Shown: positions 26,564-35,490 of the stretch, one piece after another
How the letters are laid out: every line of letters begins with the position of its first letter
Numbering within the stretch: the stretch's first letter is position 1
Assembly (NCBI RefSeq): GCF_001644015.1
Contig: NZ_LUUI01000142.1
Coordinates: forward strand, 1 to 64,000
Origin: Methylomonas lenta
GTDB taxonomy: Bacteria > Pseudomonadota > Gammaproteobacteria > Methylococcales > Methylomonadaceae
Length of the DNA: 64,000 nucleotides
Direction: 5' to 3'
The notes under the pieces: model-generated
Told to the model about the DNA's origin: nothing
The model's input: the letters and a program-made list of their open reading frames with translations, nothing else
Database searches by the model: none
Position numbers and translations under genes: made by a program

Positions 26564-29206
26564 CTACGCCAAACTCTTGCTAGCAATTTCATAGACATCT
26601 TTAGAAAGCTGTTCCGTCATGACGATACGTTGCAATTGTTGCTTCATCAATTTTTGGCGTCCTTTGTCGTAGCGACGCCATTGAGCTAAGCTTGTCACCA
26701 TGCGGGAAGCGATTTGTGGATTAAGCGTATTCAAGGCTAGTACTTGGTCAGCCAGAAAGCGATAGCCCTCACCATCTTTGGCATGAAAATGTACCGGATT
26801 GGCTTGGCTGAAGGCGCCGATTAAGGCTCGTACGCGATTCGGCGTTTTCATATCAAAAGCCGGATGTTGCATCAATGCCTGGACGGTAGCAAAGGTGTTG
26901 GGCATATAACTGCTGGCTTGCAAGGCAAACCATTTGTCGATCACCAAGGCTTCTTGTTGCCATTGTTGGTAAAACTTATCCAGGCAAGACGCTTTGGCCG
27001 GATGTTGGCTGTTGACGATGACTGATAGCGCAGCCATTTGATCAGTCATGTTATGCGCTTGTTCGAATTGGGCCAAGATCAGAGTGTAACTGTCGCTGGA
27101 TTCCAATTGACTCAGATAACTCAGGCAGGCATTTTTTAGCCGCCGTCTGCCTATCGCATCGGCATCGAATTTACCGGATTCATCGCGATGATGAATCAGA
27201 TACACGCGATTAAAATCGTCTTCTAAGGCATGTGCCAGCGTGGTTTTGACAAATTCTCGGGCATGATGGATGGCATCGACATCGATGACAGTCATCTGTC
27301 CGGCCAGATAACTTTCATCCGGCAGTGTGAGTAATAAGGCTTGATAGGATAAATCATCGGCTTCAGCATTCAGCAGACTATGAAAAGCCTCAACCACCAA
27401 GGCATTAAGATGCAATGGCAGGTGATTATGCAAATCTTCGATCAAGCCGAAAATTACCTGCACGACCAATTGTTGTCCTGCCTCCCAACGATTAAAGGTA
27501 TCGCTGTCATGTTTGAATAAAAATGCCAACTCTTCCAGACTGCGCGGCATGTTTAAATTCACCGGTGCGGAAAAGCCGCGCAATAAAGACAGCACAGGTT
27601 TTTCGGCTAATTCGTCAAATACAAAGCTTTGCTCGGCTTCGGTCAGATTGAGGGTGATGTCAGTTTGTTGCTGGCCGTTGATGACAAATGTTGCAGGTGA
27701 ACCGTCTGCCGCCAATAAGCCTAGTTTTACCGGAATGTGTAAGGGGGCTTTGTCCGGTTGATGCGGTGTGGGTGGGCAGCTTTGCTGGATGGTCAGATGC
27801 AGTTGCTGGGCGTCGGCATCGTAATGTTGACTGACCGTCAGCACGGGCGTGCCGGCTTGCGAATACCAGCGGCGAAATTGACTCAATTCGACGCCATTAG
27901 CGGCTTCCATGGCGTTGACGAAATCTTCGCAGGTCACGGCTTGGCCGTCATGACGCTGAAAATACAAATCACAGCCCTTCCGAAAACCTTCAGCACCCAG
28001 TAAAGTCTGTAACATGCGCACGACTTCCGCGCCTTTTTCATATACGGTCAGCGTGTAAAAGTTATTAATTTCGATATAAGCTTCCGGCCGGATCGGATGC
28101 GCCAACGGGCTGGCATCTTCGGCAAACTGACGGGTTCTGAGGGCGTTGACGTCCTGAATGCGCTTGACGGCCTGCGAGGTACGGTCGCCGGTGAATTGTT
28201 GATCGCGAAATACGGTAAAACCTTCTTTTAAGCTGAGCTGGAACCAATCCCGGCAGGTGACGCGATTACCTGACCAGTTATGGAAATATTCGTGACCAAT
28301 CACGCCTTCAATATGTTCGTAATCGCTATCGGTGGCGGTGTCAGGCCTGGCCAGCACAAATTTGGTGTTAAATACGTTCAGGCCCTTGTTTTCCATGGCG
28401 CCCATGTTGAAATGATCAACGGCGACGATCATGTATAAATCCAGATCGTATTCCAGGCCGTAGCTGTCTTCATCCCAGCGCATGGCATTTTTTAAGGATT
28501 GCATGGCGTGAGCGCATTTGTCGACATTGTGCTGCTCGACGAATATCTCCAGCGCAATTTCGCGCCCGCTCATTGTGGTAAAACTGTCTGAAACACATTC
28601 CAGTTGTCCGGCTACCAAAGCAAACAAGTAGCAGGGTTTGGCGAAGGGATCTTCCCAGCTGACCCAGTGGCGATTGTTAGCCAGATCACCGTGGCCGATT
28701 TTATTGCCATTGGAAAGTAAAACCGGATATTGGGTTTTGTCGGCGCTTAACGTGGTTTTGAAACGGGTCATTACATCCGGTCTATCCAAAAACCAGGTGA
28801 TTTTTCTAAACCCTTGCGCTTCGCATTGTGTGCAGAGCATGCTGCTGGATAGATATAAACCTTCTAACGCGGTATTGGCTTTAGGGTTGATGCGGTTTTC
28901 TATGCTGATCACAAATGCCCGCTGTTGCGGCACCTGCTGTATCGTCATGGTTTCCAGGTTAATTGTGAAATCGCTCTCTGTCAGCGGGTTACCGTCCAAC
29001 TGAATGCTGATTAACTCCAGTTCTTCACCCGTTAAAACCAGCGAAACGCCAGCGGCTGCGCTTTCTGGATTACGCCGCATGGTTAAGCGAGAATTTACCT
29101 GAGTGTGCTGTGCATCCAGATCAAAGTCCAGTTCGACACTGTCGATCAAATATTCAGGTGGGGTGTAATCTTTTAGGTAAACGGTTTGGGGGGTCGCATC
29201 GCGCAT
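26564..29206 (-). CDS. pepN: Aminopeptidase N (M1 zinc metallopeptidase)
   Basis: An 880-aa E. coli-type PepN. GAMEN (near residue 268), zinc ligands HEYFH (near 304) with the distal Glu in SLKEGFTVFRDQ, and the DUF3458 Ig-like and C-terminal helical domains are all present. It removes N-terminal residues from peptides in the cytosol. It lies between a DUF423 gene (46 nt upstream) and hisB (49 nt downstream), all leftward. Confidence 0.97.
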   Translation of the reverse strand: MRDATPQTVYLKDYTPPEYLIDSVELDFDLDAQHTQVNSRLTMRRNPESAAAGVSLVLTGEELELISIQLDGNPLTESDFTINLETMTIQQVPQQRAFVISIENRINPKANTALEGLYLSSSMLCTQCEAQGFRKITWFLDRPDVMTRFKTTLSADKTQYPVLLSNGNKIGHGDLANNRHWVSWEDPFAKPCYLFALVAGQLECVSDSFTTMSGREIALEIFVEQHNVDKCAHAMQSLKNAMRWDEDSYGLEYDLDLYMIVAVDHFNMGAMENKGLNVFNTKFVLARPDTATDSDYEHIEGVIGHEYFHNWSGNRVTCRDWFQLSLKEGFTVFRDQQFTGDRTSQAVKRIQDVNALRTRQFAEDASPLAHPIRPEAYIEINNFYTLTVYEKGAEVVRMLQTLLGAEGFRKGCDLYFQRHDGQAVTCEDFVNAMEAANGVELSQFRRWYSQAGTPVLTVSQHYDADAQQLHLTIQQSCPPTPHQPDKAPLHIPVKLGLLAADGSPATFVINGQQQTDITLNLTEAEQSFVFDELAEKPVLSLLRGFSAPVNLNMPRSLEELAFLFKHDSDTFNRWEAGQQLVVQVIFGLIEDLHNHLPLHLNALVVEAFHSLLNAEADDLSYQALLLTLPDESYLAGQMTVIDVDAIHHAREFVKTTLAHALEDDFNRVYLIHHRDESGKFDADAIGRRRLKNACLSYLSQLESSDSYTLILAQFEQAHNMTDQMAALSVIVNSQHPAKASCLDKFYQQWQQEALVIDKWFALQASSYMPNTFATVQALMQHPAFDMKTPNRVRALIGAFSQANPVHFHAKDGEGYRFLADQVLALNTLNPQIASRMVTSLAQWRRYDKGRQKLMKQQLQRIVMTEQLSKDVYEIASKSLA

Positions 29207-29252
29207 GGGTTTGGACTCGTCTTGAGGGTCAGGAGTTAACTAAAAAGTCTGC

Positions 29253-29630
29253 TTAGGATTGGGCTGCTTTGTGCTGTTGATATGCTTGCCAGGCTAACAA
29301 GCCCCAAGCCATCAGAAATGCTAAGCCGCCAAACGGGGTGATCATGCCTAGCCAACCTATGTTAAAGATAGCCAGTAAATACAGGCTGCCGGAGAACAAC
29401 AGCATCCCAGCGACCAAGCACCAACTGGCCCAATTTAGCCATTTATGCGGCGGCAACATCGATATGAATGCCAGCAACAATGCATGCCACATTTGGTAGT
29501 TTACCGCGGTTTTGTAAACGTCCAAGTGATGCTCAGACAGTACGGACTTTAAACCATGCGCGCCAAAAGCGCCCATCGCAACGCCCAAAAAACCGGCGAT
29601 TGCGGCAAAAAATAGAAAACGTGATTGCAT
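29253..29630 (-). CDS. DUF423 family small membrane protein
   Basis: A 125-aa protein with four predicted membrane helices (FFAAIAGFLGVAMGAFGAHGL, MWHALLLAFISML, WCLVAGMLLFSGSLYLLAI, FGGLAFLMAWGLLA). The GAFGAHGL motif and the NYQMWHAL block are typical of the YgdD/DUF423 family, whose role is unknown. Its ATG overlaps the moaB stop by one base, so it is coupled to moaB. Confidence 0.9.
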   Translation of the reverse strand: MQSRFLFFAAIAGFLGVAMGAFGAHGLKSVLSEHHLDVYKTAVNYQMWHALLLAFISMLPPHKWLNWASWCLVAGMLLFSGSLYLLAIFNIGWLGMITPFGGLAFLMAWGLLAWQAYQQHKAAQS

Positions 29631-30151
29631 TATTTCTCCAGCAAGCGCGGCATCAGCTGCACTAAGTTACAGGGGCGGGTGCGGTAATCCAGCTGATCCT
29701 TGATAAGACTATTCCATGCGGTGCGGCAGGCGCCGGATGAGCCAGGCACACAGAAAATGTAAGTGCCGTTGGCGACGCCGGCAATGGCGCGTGATTGCAT
29801 GGTGGAGCTTTTAATCTCCTGGTAGGACAGCATGCGAAATACTTCGCCAAAACCATCCAGCACCTTATCCAGTAAAGGGGTGATGGCTTCCGGGGTGCCG
29901 TCGCGGCCGGTTACACCAGTGCCGCCAGTGCTGATGATGGCGTGAATGCTGGAGTCGGCTATCCATTGACTGACGATTGCGCGTATTTGATAAATATCGT
30001 CTGCAACAATTCTTTTATCATTTAAATGATGTCCGGCTTCGGTTAGGCCGCTAACCAAGACCGAGCCTGAAACATCGTCGGCCTCGGTGCGGGAATCAGA
30101 CACGGTCAACACCGCTATGTTTAAAGGTTTAAATTCGCGAGTCTCGCTCAC
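29630..30151 (-). CDS. moaB: Molybdenum cofactor biosynthesis protein B
   Basis: A 173-aa MoaB/Mog-fold protein. The molybdopterin-binding [17 protein letters not shown] block and [13 protein letters not shown] are present, along with [13 protein letters not shown]. MogA adenylylates molybdopterin; MoaB proteins are related and the role in bacteria with MogA elsewhere is less clear. First gene of a leftward run into the DUF423 gene. Confidence 0.93.
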   Translation of the reverse strand: MSETREFKPLNIAVLTVSDSRTEADDVSGSVLVSGLTEAGHHLNDKRIVADDIYQIRAIVSQWIADSSIHAIISTGGTGVTGRDGTPEAITPLLDKVLDGFGEVFRMLSYQEIKSSTMQSRAIAGVANGTYIFCVPGSSGACRTAWNSLIKDQLDYRTRPCNLVQLMPRLLEK

Positions 30152-30599
30152 CAGTTTCTCCTGAAAAGTGTTGATGGCATTCTAAGGAACCACGTACTGA
30201 CTAGCAAGTGTTGTAATTTTGGATGTTAGAAAACTTTTAGGGTTTGATCTGATTAAAATTGGGTTAAATCGCTTGTGGATTGGTCATTGATTTGTATGAT
30301 GAGCTGCCTGTTTCCATAAAAGTACGTTGTGTTATAAAAAGCGAAGTATTGATTTTTCTTGTCATCAATACGTCATATGACACGCGTATAAGTCGTATTC
30401 GGGTGATAGAGGCTTTATATGGCTTCATTATTTCAAAGATTTTTTATTTTTTTGAAATAAAGGGCGTTAGAATAAATGTTAGCAAGCTGTTAATATAGTT
30501 GAAAGGCACGACGTTTAGGCTTAGTGAGGCTGTGGGCCGAAAAGCAAAATGATTTACTTTTTACAACTCTCTCAAATTTAAAATTTAGGATAATTAACC
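30152..30599. promoter_or_regulatory. AT-rich intergenic region upstream of the CTERM protein
   Basis: A 448-bp stretch between divergent genes without a convincing coding sequence. It has the palindrome GTCATATGAC (30372-30381) and a perfect 10-bp inverted repeat, TTATTTCAAA (30428-30437) with TTTGAAATAA (30451-30460). An AGGATAA-type ribosome site lies just before the ATG at 30600. Confidence 0.5.
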
Positions 30600-31265
30600 A
30601 TGAAGAAATTAAAAATAGCCCTCGCTGCTGCAGGTTTGGCACTTGCCAGTACGGGCGTTAATGCTGCAATAGTGTCTATTTCAGGAGCAACGGTAGACTT
30701 CAGCTATGACGATACTGGTTTGAGCGCATTAATCGGCAATATTTGGGCGACTGGTAACACCTTGAACTTTGATCCAATCAATTTTTCCGCTGTAAGTAAC
30801 GATGGAGGATTGAGCTTTAAAAGTGCAACAACACCTGTCATTAATATCACCGCAAAAATGGGTTACACTCTGACAGGATTAAGCTCATTTGAACAAGGCG
30901 ATTATTTCGTCATTGGAGATGGTTCGGTTAAGGTAGCCGGTAATAGTTATTTTAACGGCACTCCCCAGGCAATCACACCGTCTGCAGCATTAGACGTAAA
31001 ATTTGATGATCTGAATTCGTTGGAGATTACTAACTGGAGCGCATCAAACAGTACAACGCTAAATTCAGCAGAATCAGCCACAGTAAAAATTCAAAACCTT
31101 TTGTTTGCTCAGGCTAATGTTGGTTCTTATGCATTTGTAGAAAAAACACAAATGAGTCTGTCCGCTGCAACAACTGCTGTAGTGCCTGTCCCAGGTGCAT
31201 TTTGGTTATTCGGCTCTGTTTTGACTGGTGTTTTAGTATCACGTCGTCGCAATATTACAGCTTAA
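30600..31265 (+). CDS. Secreted VPxPx-CTERM (PEP-CTERM-like) exosortase substrate
   Basis: A 221-aa protein. Signal peptide with KKLKIALAAAGLALAS and cleavage near VNAA (residue 22). The middle is Ser/Thr/Asn-rich and low in Cys. The C-terminus has the sorting motif VVPVPGAFWLFG, a hydrophobic helix and the basic tail SRRRN, the tripartite signal for exosortases; VP.PA-type motifs are used by XrtD-like enzymes. It should be exported, cleaved and attached or released at the cell surface. A fused exosortase is at 54634-56259. Its function after sorting is unknown. Confidence 0.87.
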   Translation: MKKLKIALAAAGLALASTGVNAAIVSISGATVDFSYDDTGLSALIGNIWATGNTLNFDPINFSAVSNDGGLSFKSATTPVINITAKMGYTLTGLSSFEQGDYFVIGDGSVKVAGNSYFNGTPQAITPSAALDVKFDDLNSLEITNWSASNSTTLNSAESATVKIQNLLFAQANVGSYAFVEKTQMSLSAATTAVVPVPGAFWLFGSVLTGVLVSRRRNITA

Positions 31266-31573
31266 ATAAAACGCCATTCTTGATGGTAGTTTGATTTTTA
31301 TGGGCTACCCAGCATATGGATATGTTGGGTCCACTCCCTGTGAAAAACACAATCTGTTTAATTATTAACCCCTTCACTGAAAAGCCCTTTATGGCTAGCA
31401 AACCTTGCAGCCGTAGCTAACCGCACCCTGTATAAAACCCAACAGCAATTTATAGATGTTGGCGAGAGCTTAGTCTTCTGATACTGCCGCGAAGAAAGCT
31501 CTGGAGGCCAAAAGTTGTAGAGCGCATGCACGCGCTAGGTTTTCAGTGTGTTTTAGTATTTTTTAGAAGCTTA
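31266..31573. other. Intergenic region between convergent genes
   Basis: A 308-bp stretch with no gene. ACCCAGCATAT (31307-31317) can pair with ATATGTTGGGT (31320-31330), with one G-U, but no U-run follows, so termination there is doubtful. Nothing else is evident. Confidence 0.45.
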
Positions 31574-32512
31574 CTAAAAACCTTCGCCCCAGCGATATAG
31601 CCAAGCGACGCCTATGGTATCGAAATTACCGCCGGTTAGACTGTAAATGCCGGTATTGCCATATAGCTTGATCGAATGATGGCGTTGAACAGCAACCGAC
31701 AGCGTGCCTCCCACTCGCCAATTCTCCAGGCTATTATCAGCTGATTTGCCATCCTTTGTGATCAAGCCACCACTATAATAATTAGCGTCGAATGCAGCCC
31801 AAATTCCGGGATGTAAATTGTAAATAAGATGTCCTTGTGCGGTAAAAAGCGGCGCCTGTTGCAGGTTATCGCCTTGAAAGGGTTGATTGTTGTCAGTAAA
31901 AAAATAAGCGCCGGCGGCGAGTTCCGCAGTTACAGGCCCCCAGGCCTTGGAAAGACCTAGCTCAGGTTTAAAAGCCCAGCGGTTGGTGCCAAGGTTGATT
32001 AGTTTTGTCTCATCATACTGACCGCCGGGTGCCGTCACGGCAAGGCTTGCACCCACAATAAGATCTTGTTTGTAGGCAGCAAAATCTTTAACCGATAGCG
32101 CAGGTGCGCCGTAAAAATTCACATAAAAGCGCGCGACAGGATCAGCCAAACCGCCAACGTCTCGCTCACGGGATTGCCCAAGAACATCGGCCGTTCCAAA
32201 TAGTGAAGCCCCAGGCAGGATAAAATCGACCTTGCCGGACTTACCGAAAATATCCAGAGAACGGGAATAAGCCAAAATGGCACTATCAATGTTGATCTTG
32301 GCGTTTTCGATCGGCACCGAGGGGGCAAATGATACATTGCCAGTGGTATGAGTATAACCGGCAACCAAGAAATTAAGACCTACCGGAATATTGGAATAAG
32401 AACGGGGATCCATGTCCGTGGCTTGGGCCTGATAATTGACTAGGCTCAAAGCTAACAGCGCTAGCCGTTTAACAATGCGTTGATCGCTGAATGCCGAATG
32501 AGTCTTGTCCAT
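31574..32512 (-). CDS. Outer-membrane transporter-like protein (phenol-degradation MetA-pathway type)
   Basis: A 312-aa predicted outer-membrane beta-barrel of the PF13557-like group (putative substrate transporters). A basic start, a hydrophobic stretch LALLALSLVNYQAQA and mature DMDPRSYSNIPVG are typical, as is the end AWLYRWGEGF with terminal Phe. I chose ATG 32512, 7 nt after the channel gene stop, since the longer reading (to 32611) overlaps that gene and lacks a signal peptide. Last gene of the four-gene cluster. Substrate unknown. Confidence 0.78.
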   Translation of the reverse strand: MDKTHSAFSDQRIVKRLALLALSLVNYQAQATDMDPRSYSNIPVGLNFLVAGYTHTTGNVSFAPSVPIENAKINIDSAILAYSRSLDIFGKSGKVDFILPGASLFGTADVLGQSRERDVGGLADPVARFYVNFYGAPALSVKDFAAYKQDLIVGASLAVTAPGGQYDETKLINLGTNRWAFKPELGLSKAWGPVTAELAAGAYFFTDNNQPFQGDNLQQAPLFTAQGHLIYNLHPGIWAAFDANYYSGGLITKDGKSADNSLENWRVGGTLSVAVQRHHSIKLYGNTGIYSLTGGNFDTIGVAWLYRWGEGF

Positions 32513-32519
32513 GCAGGGC

Positions 32520-34307
32520 TTAGTTTGATTGCTGTGATACGGGTTGGCTAGCCGTTTCTTCCGGCAAGCTTTTGATATGTAAAGTTTGGGTAGGAAACGC
32601 AAATTGCACATCGCTATCTTCAGCCAAACGCAAAATATTCAGCAGAATCTGCTGCCGAAAGATGAGTTCGGCATTCCTGTCAGCGGCCTTGATAAAAAAG
32701 TTTAGCAAGATATCCAGACTGGCAGGGCCAAACTCGTAAAAAAACACCTGGATATTATCTTTACGGATGAATGGATAAGATTCAAGTTGTTGTTTGATGG
32801 CCATCACAAAGCCCTCGATTTTCTCAACCGGGGTGTCATAGGTGATACTGAGGGTGGTTTTAAGCTGACGATATTGGCGCAATTCCATATTATCGATGCT
32901 GCTGTTGATCAGTTGGCTGCTGGGGATGGTGACGACAGAATTGTAGAGCGTCCGAATTCGGGTGCTGCGAAAACCTACTTTCTCGACGGTACCTTCTGCA
33001 TCTTTTATCTTGATGTAATCGCCTATTGCCAGGGGTTTCTCAATCATAATGATGAGCGAGCCGAGCAGATTGGCTAGGGTTTGTTGAGCAGCCAAGGCCA
33101 CGGCCAGGCCGCCAACGCCAAATCCGGCCAGCAACGAGTAGGCGGGTAGGCCTAAATGATCCGCGCCAGACACAAGAATAGCCACCGCTGCGATGAAGGT
33201 GAGTAAGCGTACCACCATCAGAATCAGTTGGCCGTCGACGCTGCCGATGCGTATACGTTCTCTGGCCATCATGCTGCTAGCGATGGCGCTACCGGCTGCC
33301 CAGACCAACCAAGTCCAGGCGAAATAAAATAAGACCCACAACCCCGGTATGGCAACAGCATAAACGATGCCCGATATCCGCAATATTTTGGACAAAATGA
33401 GTGCGGTCAGCGCAGTCACTAACATCAGGCTAGCCGGGCGCAGTAAGTTGACCCATTGTTTAGAGAATCTTGAACGCTCTTTCCAGTAGCGTCTAAGACG
33501 GAAACACAGCTTGATAAAAATCAGCCCGCAGCCCATGACCAGCAAGATGCCAAGCCAGCGCCATGTTGGTTGGTCAAGCAATAGAAATCGATTCTGATAG
33601 CGAGGCGAATCAATCAGCCAACGGGTCGGCACGATTTTATGCAAGGCTAGAGCGACTCCTGCGGGACTATAGTTGGCAAAGTCGAAGAAGCCAACACTCG
33701 CTCCGGGCTTATAGGGTAAGTCTTTAATGTTGGCATAGAATTCCGGCAGGCGATTCAAGGTTTCCGGTGTAAAAAGATATTCACCTGCCCTGGGTCCTTG
33801 TTCGACCCGCTGAATCCGGATTTCGGTATTTGGTATCACCCAGCGTTTGAATTCAGATTTGGCCATTGCCTGCTCATCCGGTATCGATTCTATAGCAGGA
33901 AGATCTAGCCTATCCAATACCTCTTTTAGTTGAACTGCAAGCCGCCGGGCGGATTCTTCGCTCAAGTCTGATGGCATTTCGCTCAAATCCAGCACTCGTT
34001 GGGCTGATTTCTGATACCGGAGGCCATCTTTTAACACGGCTATCTCTTCCGGTGTCAAGTAGGGCTGCGACTCGGCCAGATACGCGTTTAACATCCCAAT
34101 ACCGCTTGAGTAGCTCTGATTCATTTGCTCCAGAAAGCCCTGCAGCGTGGCTCTAGGGCTGGAGGTATCTACTGGTTTCAGCGGTAGTTCATCGACCGCA
34201 TCAGCAGGACTCAGGCAAAACGCCCAAAGTATCAGGCATGCTGCCAAAAACAGAGGTTGGGGAAGAAATAAAAGTCGATTAGGTTTATGGGTCATTTTTA
34301 TACACAC
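32520..34307 (-). CDS. MscS-family mechanosensitive channel with periplasmic domain
   Basis: A 595-aa protein. Signal peptide (LFLAACLILWAFCLSPADA), a large periplasmic N-terminal region (about 35-245), several membrane helices, then the MscS pore and beta domain: LLAGFGVGGLAVALAAQQTLANLLGSL written in part as GFGVGGLAVALAAQ, EKPLAIGDYIKI and GTVEKVGFRSTRIRTL. MscS channels open on membrane tension to release solutes. The start may be 34307 or the in-frame ATG 34295. It lies between the lipoprotein (25 nt) and the transporter (7 nt), implying one transcript. Confidence 0.9.
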   Translation of the reverse strand: MCIKMTHKPNRLLFLPQPLFLAACLILWAFCLSPADAVDELPLKPVDTSSPRATLQGFLEQMNQSYSSGIGMLNAYLAESQPYLTPEEIAVLKDGLRYQKSAQRVLDLSEMPSDLSEESARRLAVQLKEVLDRLDLPAIESIPDEQAMAKSEFKRWVIPNTEIRIQRVEQGPRAGEYLFTPETLNRLPEFYANIKDLPYKPGASVGFFDFANYSPAGVALALHKIVPTRWLIDSPRYQNRFLLLDQPTWRWLGILLVMGCGLIFIKLCFRLRRYWKERSRFSKQWVNLLRPASLMLVTALTALILSKILRISGIVYAVAIPGLWVLFYFAWTWLVWAAGSAIASSMMARERIRIGSVDGQLILMVVRLLTFIAAVAILVSGADHLGLPAYSLLAGFGVGGLAVALAAQQTLANLLGSLIIMIEKPLAIGDYIKIKDAEGTVEKVGFRSTRIRTLYNSVVTIPSSQLINSSIDNMELRQYRQLKTTLSITYDTPVEKIEGFVMAIKQQLESYPFIRKDNIQVFFYEFGPASLDILLNFFIKAADRNAELIFRQQILLNILRLAEDSDVQFAFPTQTLHIKSLPEETASQPVSQQSN

Positions 34308-34332
34308 GGCAAGTGAATCGACAGTAACGATG

Positions 34333-35487
34333 TTAGTGCACCGGAATGGTTAAGGTGGGACCAACCGCTTTCGTGGCACCGGCCTGTAGTCGAAACAATT
34401 GCATCAGCAGCATGAAAGTCGATTTCGAATCAAGGTCGTTGTCAGCCAGATAAAACCAGTTCCCCCGATAAGGTATTGCAACAAAAGCCATTTCGGGTTG
34501 CTCATTGCTTTGGCGAATGTGAAACATACTGCCGGCTGCGGTTGTACCCCAGTCGAATACCGACCCATCCGGGTTGTGCGTAATGGTCACTAATCCGGCG
34601 TCTTGATGGGCTTGCGGCGTATCCACATGATGTGACAAATAGAAAAAAATACTCATTAGCGAACGGGTGCGTATCGAAATAGTGTCCGGGCTGGGTGCTA
34701 TAAAGTCGCTGTTGACATGGTAAAACTGGCGTTGTTGATCAAGCCCCAGTAAGTCCTTGATTTCCCAAATTTGCTTGGCAAATTTAGTAGAAGACTTGAT
34801 TTCCAGCTGTGTTTCCTTGGTTTTTGGGTCTGTGCGAGGGGCGATAAGGTGGTCGATAGATACCTCCTCGACCAGTTGCATGAGTCGCTTCAAATCGCGC
34901 CCGCTCTCGGGTGCTTTTTGTGGGGTTGGGCCTGAGGCATTCGGTGCATTTTCTATGCCGTTCATGCGTTCTACACAAAGACCGAACACACGTTGCGCAT
35001 TCCAACCTGAAGTACTCAGCGCGAACACGACATCGATGGGAATCGGACTCAGCACACTTTTGACGAAGCTTTCACCCTGAAGTGGTGAGTAGGAAATGGT
35101 CGGCGTCGTGCTATAGGCGCCACCCAGGCTGTATTGCATGATATCAGCACCGCCGTTTAGTCCGACGGACGACTGATCCAGCCCGCCGCCCATATCCAGC
35201 TTCATGGAGGCCGTTACGCTGGCGACATCGAGAAAGAAGGTCGGATCCCGGTAGTGCAATCGCACGATATTTTGGATGAACTGGTCGTTCATGCTGCTAA
35301 CGATGGCGTCGTTATATAAGGGATGAGTGCCTCTTAGTGCATCGGGGCCAAAAGAATTACAACCGGTTATCGTCGATATAATAGTCATAATCACTGTCCA
35401 GCCGAAAAGTCTGATCCGGGCGGCATTGAGAATATTGACGGATGGGCGATAAAGGCATTCAGCCATCCCCGAGTATAATGCTTTCAT
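34333..35487 (-). CDS. Predicted lipoprotein of unknown function
   Basis: A 384-aa protein. A hydrophobic stretch (LFGWTVIMTIISTITGC) ends in a lipobox-like ITGC, so it should be lipidated near residue 44 and face the periplasm; the true start may lie further in. The mature part has mixed alpha/beta character with segments SMNDQFIQNIVRLHYRDPTFF and SLMSIFFYLSHHVDTP, without recognised enzyme motifs. It is 3 nt from the hydrolase gene upstream and 25 nt from the channel gene. I do not recognise the family. Confidence 0.72.
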   Translation of the reverse strand: MKALYSGMAECLYRPSVNILNAARIRLFGWTVIMTIISTITGCNSFGPDALRGTHPLYNDAIVSSMNDQFIQNIVRLHYRDPTFFLDVASVTASMKLDMGGGLDQSSVGLNGGADIMQYSLGGAYSTTPTISYSPLQGESFVKSVLSPIPIDVVFALSTSGWNAQRVFGLCVERMNGIENAPNASGPTPQKAPESGRDLKRLMQLVEEVSIDHLIAPRTDPKTKETQLEIKSSTKFAKQIWEIKDLLGLDQQRQFYHVNSDFIAPSPDTISIRTRSLMSIFFYLSHHVDTPQAHQDAGLVTITHNPDGSVFDWGTTAAGSMFHIRQSNEQPEMAFVAIPYRGNWFYLADNDLDSKSTFMLLMQLFRLQAGATKAVGPTLTIPVH

Positions 35488-35490
35488 TGT

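Noticed and set aside
30280..30498. Possible 72-aa plus-strand protein upstream of the CTERM gene
   Set aside because: Low-complexity AT-rich translation, no ribosome site, overlapping inverted repeats; more likely non-coding.
31307..31330. Terminator after the CTERM gene
   Set aside because: The stem is imperfect and no U-run follows on either strand.
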